DNA of 24,906 nucleotides, from contig BFEA01001191.1 in assembly GCA_003427395.1 (NCBI GenBank), positions 53,156 to 78,061 of the forward strand, given 5' to 3'. How positions within the stretch are numbered: the first letter of the stretch is position 1; the number at the start of each line of letters is the position of its first letter. Positions 19,160 to 24,906 of the stretch are shown here, piece after piece. The notes under the pieces are model-generated. The model saw nothing but the letters and a program-made list of their open reading frames with translations. It was not told the DNA's origin and ran no database searches. The stretch is from Chara braunii (taxonomy: Eukaryota; Streptophyta; Charophyceae; Charales; Characeae). Made by a program: the position numbers and the translations under genes.

Positions 19160-19765
19160 CGGATTATGGACTTGCATTTTCGTGACTTTCTCAGTGTACT
19201 TTAGTTTGTTGTTATCCATGACAGACGTAGTGTCTCGTGAGGTTGTATTACAGTCTACTTTGCAGTGGGTGCTTTTCTGCGCAGACGTAGTGTTTCGTGA
19301 TGTTGTATTATAGTGTACTTTGCAGTAGGCACTTGTCTCTGGTTTGCTACTTCGGAGATTGTAGCTTTCCAGTGTATTTTAGCGTGCTTTTTCGTCGGCA
19401 TTTTCGGGTTGGTACTTTTTCCCACAGACTGGTGGGGCTTCGACACGATGTGTCGGATATTTGCTATTATCCATGCTATATTGGTTTGCATTTTGCTTCC
19501 ATCATTACATCTTGGCATTTGCGATCTTTCTGTTTTCAGACGACGAGTGCTTTGTGTGCTTCCAGGCCCCTCATGACCCAAAACCTCCCGTACCCCCCCC
19601 CTGCCCCCCGCCCCCACCCCTGCGCCCGAACCCCCTGAATGACCTTTTTTTTTTTTTTTTGCTCGCAACCCTTTTTAAAAAATTTCTCTAACCGCTTGTT
19701 TTACGCTATTAAAAAAAATAAAAAGAAAACAGAAATTTTGGAAAAATAAATAAAAGAAAGGTCGC
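19160..19765 (+). other. 3' region of the hAT element
   Basis: T-rich sequence after the transposase stop, with a 60-bp direct repeat (CAGACGTAGTGT-TCGTGA at 19222 and 19282, each followed by GTTGTATTA and TACTTTGCAGT). A C-rich tract (19590-19637), a T-run (19647-19661) and A/T-rich sequence follow. No open frame is conserved. It is probably 3' untranslated sequence and transposon filler. Confidence 0.6.
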
Positions 19766-19767
19766 AG

Positions 19768-20010
19768 TTTGTGTGTGTGTTTGTGAATGTGATAATGTGT
19801 GTGTGTATTTGTTTGTGTAAATGGGTGGCGCATTTTGGGGGGTTGTACGTGTTGGCGAAAAAAAAGTGCCCGTGTGTGTGCGACGGTGTGAATTTGTGTG
19901 TGCATGTGCGTGTGTGTATGTGTGTGTGTGTGTCAGTGTGTGTGTGTGTAAATGGGTGGCGTGGTTTGGGGGGTTGTAATTGTGGGCAGGGAAAAAAAAA
20001 AAAAAAAACG
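19768..20010. repeat. GT-rich tandem repeat with 131-bp period
   Basis: Two copies share (GT)n, then ATGGGTGGCG, then TTTGGGGGGTTGTA, then an A-run. The ATGGGTGGCG anchors are at 19821 and 19952. The second copy ends in an 18-base A-run. Confidence 0.8.
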
Positions 20011-20199
20011 TCCCCGGGGGTGGGTGGCCCTCCGTTGGGTGGGGGTAGGGGAGTCGGGGCTTGGCAGGTGGTGGTTTCGGGGGTGGGAACCGCGGGTGGG
20101 GGGGGTGTATGTGGTGGTCCCGGGGGGCGGTTTTCGCACTTTGGCGGTCTGTTGAAATCGGACCACCACCCCGTAGCCCCAGTCGCGCGCGCATGCCCC

Positions 20200-20333
20200 G
20201 CGGGACCGCGTTCAATTTTTTCGCGCGCGCGCGCGTGCAGCGCGTTTAAACGCGATTGAACGCGGGGCACGGGGGGTTGAACGCGCGCGTTTGAACGTGA
20301 ACGCGCGTTCACGACGTTCAACCGGTTACACAG
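20200..20333. promoter_or_regulatory. Right subterminal palindromes of the hAT element
   Basis: CpG-dense end with CG dinucleotide runs (about 20220-20234), a 14-bp palindrome CGCGTTTAAACGCG (20239-20252), direct GAACGCG motifs at about 20256 and 20273, and an 18-bp palindrome CGTGAACGCGCGTTCACG (20296-20313) 20 bp from the terminus. The same GAACGC core populates the left end. Confidence 0.7.
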
Positions 20334-20341
20334 CCCTATGA
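20334..20341. repeat. hAT target-site duplication, right
   Basis: CCCTATGA, an exact copy of 14001-14008. It is followed by TGGTCATCACAGAGTTTTGG, which continues the interrupted satellite copy. Confidence 0.85.
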
Positions 20342-21142
20342 TGGTCATCACAGAGTTTTGGAAGGCACAGAGACCCGACGATATGATGGTCCAGCTTCGC
20401 CACACAACCTGACTATCTGATGCACATCGCATTTCCACCACATTTCCCGCTAAACAAATGATGCTCCGGCTTCGGCGTGACACCTAACCATCGCACAGTC
20501 TAGACAGGCAAGGACACCCGACCACCGAATGGTCCAACTTTGCCGCAACATCTGGCCGCCAGATGGTCCACGCAGGGAGGGACCTTCACAAGACCATTTG
20601 ACGGCCCGACTTAGGCAAACCATCCAACCATCCGATGGACCAGCTCCGCAAGACACACTCGCCTGACGTCCGAGACCTTTGTCATCCATTCTCATTTCAA
20701 AACGCAAAAAAAAACATATTACCGACGAACCCTCCTACTGAGCCCGTATAAACAGAACAAAGATGAACCGAACGTCAGCAGCTCAGGTGTTTCCCCGGTT
20801 GCGTATTTTGAAAACGCTAAAATGTATTTCATTTTGACAAAACCGCACTAAGTCTTTCGTACCAACGACTTTCCAATACAATCTCTGATAATTGTGGTCT
20901 TCGTTTCGACCTCATGCCATTCGATGTGCTCGACTATCTGCTCTTTGGGTGGCATAATGTCTAACCTTCCATCGGCAGCCAACGACGTGGAACTTACTAC
21001 GAGTTACGAAAACAACAGCATCGCTCAAGCCTGCCATGGATGGTTGTGAGAACATGTGACCCGTGAGGACAGTCCCCTTTCTCACGGTGGTGGAACGGAC
21101 TGTGCATAGTTTCTACAAGGCAGTTGTAAACGATACGAAGGA
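20342..21142. repeat. 1.2-kb higher-order repeat, copy 2, right part
   Basis: It resumes the order seen in copy 1 from CAGAGTTTTGG onward, through GACTTAGGCAAACCA, CCCGTATAAACA and CCATTCGATGTGCTCGAC to the next anchor. Subtracting the transposon and one target duplication, the distance between the second and third anchors is 1199 bp, against 1240 bp between the first and second. Confidence 0.88.
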
Positions 21143-21870
21143 AGGAGTAAGCAATCGACAATCATATTCGGAATGGCAGGAACCCATGTTTCAGGAACCC
21201 ATGTTCAGCCAAGCCCCGCCACGACGGCCGACCATCTAGCCACATAGTTTATGCACGACACCGACGTTCTGATGGTCCAACTTCGAAACGACACCTGACC
21301 ATAGAATGGTCCAACTTCGGCATGGCAACCGATCAATTGGTCGTCGCTTTTCGCACGACGTCTGTCCATCACAGGGTTGTGGCAGGCATGGACACCCGAC
21401 AATACGATGGTCCAACTTCGCCGCGACACCCGACTATCCAATGGTCATGCATTGGCATGATGCCCGACGACTGGCAAATTTAAACTCCGGCTTCCGTGCG
21501 ACACCTGATCATCGCACGGATAGGCACGGACACCCGACCACCAGATGATCCAGCTTCGACACGACACCTAACCATACGACAGTGCAGTTTCGGGATGACA
21601 TCCGCCCAAATTGGTCGTGCAGTTTTCGCCCGACGCGAGGCCATCACAGAGTTTTGGAAGGCACAGAGACCCGACAATATGATGGTCCAGCTTCGCCACG
21701 CAACCTGACTATCTGATGCACATAGCATTTCCACCACGTTTCCCACTAACCACATGATGCTCCGGCTTCGGCGTGACACCTGACCATCGCACAGTCTAGA
21801 CAGGCAAGGACACCCGACCACCGAATGGTCCAACTTTGCCGCAACATCTGGCCGCCAGATGGTCCACGCA
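21143..21870. repeat. 1.2-kb higher-order repeat, copy 3, truncated
   Basis: It starts at the third anchor, carries several 34-bp units (for example ATGGTCCAACTTCG spaced 34 bp near 21272 and 21306), and ends at GGTCCACGCAG, where the composite satellite begins. It has no Ns, so it is the best reference for the unit. Confidence 0.87.
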
Positions 21871-22276
21871 GAGGGGCCTCCCGACCGTCGGGCGTCGACC
21901 CGCCACCCGAGTTCTTTTCAGGTCTCGCTGCATGTCTGTGGATCCCCCATTCAATACATTGTGTCGGAGGGAAGGGTGGGATCAAGATCTTTCCCTTCCC
22001 TCTCACCCTTATGTCGTTTCACAAGTGTTGGTTTTTTTATCTGTCATCACAAGAGTTGTTTGTGGTACATGAATGTTGAATCCCCCTTGGACATGGCTGG
22101 CAGGAGGAAAGGGCGAGATGGAGAATCTCCCCCTTCCCTTGCACCCCCCGATTCGTCAGTTGAAAATTTTTTATTGAGTATGGATCCCCCATTCCCTCGC
22201 ACCCCCCGACTTGCCGCCCGAGTTCTTTTCAGGTCTCGCTGCATGTCTGTGGATCCCCCATTCAGTACATTGTGTC

Positions 22277-22450
22277 AGACGAGGAGGAGAGGGAGGAGGA
22301 GGAGGACGAGAATTGCTGGGAGCAGGAGGAGGAGGAGGAGGAGGAGGAGGAGGACGAGGACAAAGAGGAGGAGGAGGAGGAAGAGAACGAGTAGGACGAG
22401 GGGGAGGAGAAAGAAGACGGGACCTAGGAGGACGAGGAGGAGGAGATACG
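22277..22450. repeat. (GAG)n purine tract 1
   Basis: Mostly GAG/GGA trinucleotides with GAC and CAG interruptions, so nearly pure purine on the plus strand. Confidence 0.9.
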
Positions 22451-22620
22451 TCGGGGCTACCTGAACGTCGGGCGTCGGCTCGCCGCCCGAGGGTTAGGGC
22501 CACCCGAACGTCGGGCGTCGGCTCGCCGCCAGAGGGTCACGGCCACCCGAACGTCGGGCGTCGACTCGCCGCCCGAGGGTGAGGGCCACCCGAACGTCGG
22601 GCGTCGACTCGCCGCCCGAC
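22451..22620. repeat. 43-bp GC-rich array, four units
   Basis: Each unit has GGCCACCCGAACGTCGGGCG followed by TCGGCTCGCCGCCCGAGGGT (or TCGA). CGGGCG and CGCCCG within each unit form a hairpin with one internal mismatch. Confidence 0.9.
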
Positions 22621-22916
22621 TTCTTTTCATGTCTCGCTGCATGTCTGTGGATCCCCCATTCAGTACGTTGTGTCGGAGGGAAGGGTGGGATCAGGATCTT
22701 TTCGTCCCTCTCACCCCCATGTCGTTTTTTTTATGTCTTCGCAGGAGTTGTTTGTGGTACATGAATGTTAAATCCCCTTTGGACATGGCTGGCAGGAGGA
22801 AATGGCGAGATGCAGAATCTCCCCCTTCCCTCGCACCCCCTGTTTCGTTAGTTGAAATTTCTTTTTTTTTTTGTCTATGTTGAATCCCCCTTGGACATGG
22901 CTGGCGGTATGAGAGG

Positions 22917-23046
22917 GCAAGGAGGAGAAGGAGCAGGAGAGGGAGGAGGAGAAGGAGGAGGAGAAGGACGAGGAGGAGGAGGAGGAGGAGGAGAAGGAGG
23001 AGGAGAAGGATGGCAAGGAGGAGGAGGAGGAGGAGGAGGAGGAGGA
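22917..23046. repeat. (GAG)n purine tract 2
   Basis: A GGA/GAG tract followed by a T-run and another GAATCCCCCTTGGACATGGC block, with no 43-bp array between it and the next tract. Confidence 0.9.
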
Positions 23047-23098
23047 TAATTTTTTTTATTTTTTTTTTCTATGTCGAATCCCCCTTGGACATGGCTGG

Positions 23099-23304
23099 CG
23101 GGAGGAGAGGGTGAGGAGGAGAAGGAGCAGGAGAAGGAGGAGGAGAAGGACGAGGAGGAGGAGGAGGAGGAGGAGGAGAAGGAGGAGGAGAAGGATGGCG
23201 AGGAGGAGGACGAGGAGAAGGAGGTAGAGGAGGAGGAAGAGGTGGAGGAGGAGGAGGAGGACGACGACGAGAATTGCTGGGAGGAGGAGGAGGAGGAGGA
23301 GATA
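23099..23304. repeat. (GAG)n purine tract 3
   Basis: The longest purine tract, with a GAGAATTGCTGGGAGG interruption near its end that is also seen in tracts 1 and 4. Confidence 0.9.
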
Positions 23305-23518
23305 CGTCGGGGCCACCTGAACATCGGGCGTCGCCTCGCCGACCGAGGGTCGGGGCCACCCGAACGTCGGGCGTCGGCTCGCCGCCCGAGGGTCTGGGCC
23401 ACCCGAACATCGGGTGTTGGCTCGCCGCCCGAGGGTCACGGCCACCCGAACGTCGGGCGTCGACTCGCCGCCCGAGGGTCAGGGCCACCCGACTGTCGGG
23501 CGTCGACTCGCCGCCGGA
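23305..23518. repeat. 43-bp GC-rich array, five units
   Basis: The same unit as at 22451. The last unit carries the variant GACTGTCGGGCG, also found at the end of the third array, so whole arrays were duplicated rather than single units. Confidence 0.9.
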
Positions 23519-23829
23519 GTTCTTTTCAGGTCTCGCTGCATGTCTGTGGATCCCCCATTCAGTACATTGTGTCGGACGGAAGGGTGGGATCAAGATCTTC
23601 CCCTTCCCTCTCATCCTCATGTCGTTTCACAATTGCTGGTTTTTATATATGTCTTCACAGGAGTTGTTTGTGGTACATGAATGTTGAATCCCCCTTGGAC
23701 ATGGCTGGCGGGAGGAAAGGGCGAGATGGAGAATCTCCCCTTTCCCTCGCACCCCTGTTTCGTTAATTGAAAAAAAATTATTTTTTTTTGTCTATGTTGA
23801 ATCCCCCTTGGACATGGCTAGCGGGAGGA

Positions 23830-24022
23830 AAAGGCGAAGAGGAGAAGGAGGAGGAGAAGAACGAGGAGGAGGAGGAGGAGGAGGAGGAAAAGGAGGAGGA
23901 GAAGGATGGCGAGGAGGAGGAGGAGGATGAGGAGAAGGAGGATGAGGAGGAGGAGGAGGTGGAGGAGGAGGAGGAGGAGGACGAGAATTGCTGGGAGGAG
24001 GAGGAGGAGGAGGAGGAGATAC
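23830..24022. repeat. (GAG)n purine tract 4
   Basis: A close match to tract 3, including the interruption GAGAATTGCTGGGAGG. Confidence 0.9.
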
Positions 24023-24236
24023 GTCGGGGCCACCCGAACGTTGGGCGTCTCCTCGCCGCCCGAGGGTCGGGGCCACCCGAACGTCGGGCGTTGGCTCGCC
24101 GCCCAAGGGTCAGGGCCACCCGAACGTCGGGCGTCGGCTCGCCGCCCGAGGGTCACGTCCACCCGAACGTCGGGCGTCGACTCGTCGCCCGAGGGTTAGG
24201 GCCACCATACTGTCGGGCGGCGACTCGCCGCCCGAG
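24023..24236. repeat. 43-bp GC-rich array, five units (second)
   Basis: ACGTCGGGCG anchors at 24081, 24124 and 24167 give the exact 43-bp period. The unit length is not a multiple of three, so no protein repeat is conserved through the array. Confidence 0.92.
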
Positions 24237-24541
24237 TTCTTTTCAGGTCTCGCTGCATGTCTGTGGATCCCCCATTCAGTACATTGTGTCGGACGGAAGG
24301 GTGGGATCAAGATCTTCCCCTTCTCTCTCACCCCCATGTCGTTTCACAAGTGCTGGTTTTTCTATCTGTCTTTACAAGAGTTGTTTGTGGTACATGAATG
24401 TTGACTCCCCCTTGGACATGGCTGGCGGAAGGAAAGGGCGAGATGGAGAATCTCCCCTTTCCCTCGCACCCCTGTTTCGTTAATTGAATTTTTTTTTTTT
24501 TTTTTTGTCTATGTTGAATCCCCCTTGGACATGTCTGGCGG

Positions 24542-24717
24542 GAGGAAAGGGCGAGGAGGAGAAGGAGGAGGAGAAGGAGGAGAAGGACGAGGAGGAGGAG
24601 GAGGAGGAGGAGGAGAAGCAGGAGGAGAAGGATGGCGAGCAGGAGGAGGAGGAGGAGAAGGAGGTAGAGGAGGAGGAGGAGGTGGTGGAGGAGGAGGAGG
24701 AGGAGGACGAGACAGTG
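24542..24717. repeat. (GAG)n purine tract 5
   Basis: The final purine tract. It ends abruptly at GACAGTG, after which the satellite is not resumed. Confidence 0.9.
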
Positions 24718-24906
24718 TCAGGCGGCCACAAGTAGTGCGCCGCCTGAAAACGGCAGTTTAGGGGTTTAGGCTCAGGGTTAAGTCCGCGTTTTGACAGTGC
24801 TTTGGGATGACCGGGCTGCAGGAATTATGAGAACTCAGGGTACCCCTGATTCTGGGCGCACTGGATTTTAAGAGTGACCCCCAAAGACAGCAAGATGGAT
24901 GGGTGC
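24718..24906. other. Unique right edge with an inverted repeat
   Basis: TCAGGCGGC (24718-24726) and GCCGCCTGA (24739-24747) form 9-bp arms around 12 bases exactly at the satellite boundary. TTTAGGGGTTTAGG follows at 24757-24770. The remaining 130 bp shows no gene or repeat that I recognise. Confidence 0.6.

Larger units (their letters stand above)
14009..20333 (+). mobile_element. hAT-superfamily DNA transposon, 6.3 kb
   Basis: The element is 6325 bp, bounded by an 8-bp direct repeat (CCCTATGA), the length typical of hAT insertions. Its ends are short imperfect inverted repeats: CTATGTTACCG on the left and CTGTGTAACCG read inward from the right, 9 of 11 identical. GC-rich subterminal zones packed with GAACGC/GCGTTC motifs in both orientations lie inside them. 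The cargo is one plus-strand frame encoding a DUF659/hAT-type transposase with a very long C-terminal extension. The flanks are the two halves of a single 1.2-kb satellite copy, and joining them across the element restores the spacing seen in the other copies. The transposase carries four in-frame stops, so this copy is probably non-autonomous. The gap at 14181-14615 leaves the left 5' region partly unknown. Confidence 0.85.
21884..24717. repeat. Composite satellite: GAG tracts, 43-bp units, conserved spacer
   Basis: Five copies of a spacer starting TTCTTTTCAGGTCTCGCTGC (about 21912, 22222, 22621, 23520, 24238) alternate with purine tracts and GC-rich 43-bp arrays. A second spacer block, GAATCCCCCTTGGACATGGC, occurs about eight times and precedes most purine tracts. 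The last two full periods are 898 and 718 bp. Earlier copies are shortened (310 and 400 bp). Long Glu-rich plus-strand and Pro/Ser-rich minus-strand frames are products of the repeat. Confidence 0.88.

Noticed and set aside
19701-20483. 260-codon minus-strand Pro/Thr/His-rich frame
   Set aside because: It crosses the right transposon boundary and the target duplication and reads GT-repeat, C-runs and A-runs, so it cannot be one conserved gene.
22451-24236. 43-bp regular repeats considered as a CRISPR array
   Set aside because: Units are directly tandem with no unique spacers, no cas genes are present and the context is eukaryotic.
24757-24780. Telomere or internal telomeric array
   Set aside because: Only two imperfect TTTAGGG-like units are present, too few to call an array. 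Kept only as a low-interest observation.

Overview
This is a repeat-dominated eukaryotic window with no bacterial gene organisation, no RNA gene that I could recognise and no convincing host gene. The long simple-sequence tracts, tandem satellites, hAT transposon with a DUF659-type transposase and plant-style decay of that transposon point to a green-lineage nuclear genome. From memory, the repeat style and the transposase with a long disordered tail resemble the charophyte alga Chara, but the sequence alone cannot confirm this.

Layout. 1-475: (CAAT)n tracts and a C/G-rich patch with hairpins. 482-1518: unrecognised open frames with good splice-donor motifs, possibly gene remnants. 1531-2625: a palindrome cluster, (GT)n and (CT)n tracts, and AT-rich filler. 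2626-6137: (CA)n tracts alternating with a duplicated segment of about 1.5 kb that holds a 34-bp satellite and a degenerate 8-bp repeat. 6296-12389 (minus strand): a decayed element with a DUF7869-like transposase-type gene (two frameshifts, one caused by a 22-bp tandem duplication) and two unrecognised ORFs, interrupted at 7384-8740 by another variant of the 34-bp satellite. 12232-14008 and 20342-21870: about three tandem copies of a 1.2-kb higher-order repeat built partly of 34-bp units. 14009-20333: a 6.3-kb hAT transposon inserted in the second copy, bounded by an 8-bp target duplication. 21884-24717: a composite satellite of (GAG)n tracts, 43-bp GC-rich hairpin units and a conserved spacer. 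24718-24906: a short unique end.

How the parts relate. The hAT insertion cuts the 1.2-kb repeat array, so it is younger than the array. Its transposase frame runs for 1482 codons after the first ATG. It contains the hAT core and dimerisation region, then about 950 residues of disordered extension, broken by four stops that are each one C-to-T change from CAG or CGA. The first copy of the 1.2-kb repeat overlaps the 5' end of the DUF7869-like frame, so the array may derive from that element's leader. The 34-bp unit links three otherwise separate blocks and carries a CCATC/GATGG dyad.

Single N calls are common between about 5 and 14 kb and absent after the 435-base gap at 14181-14615. The window therefore probably joins two contigs of different quality inside the hAT element. 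The matching target duplication on both sides supports that join.
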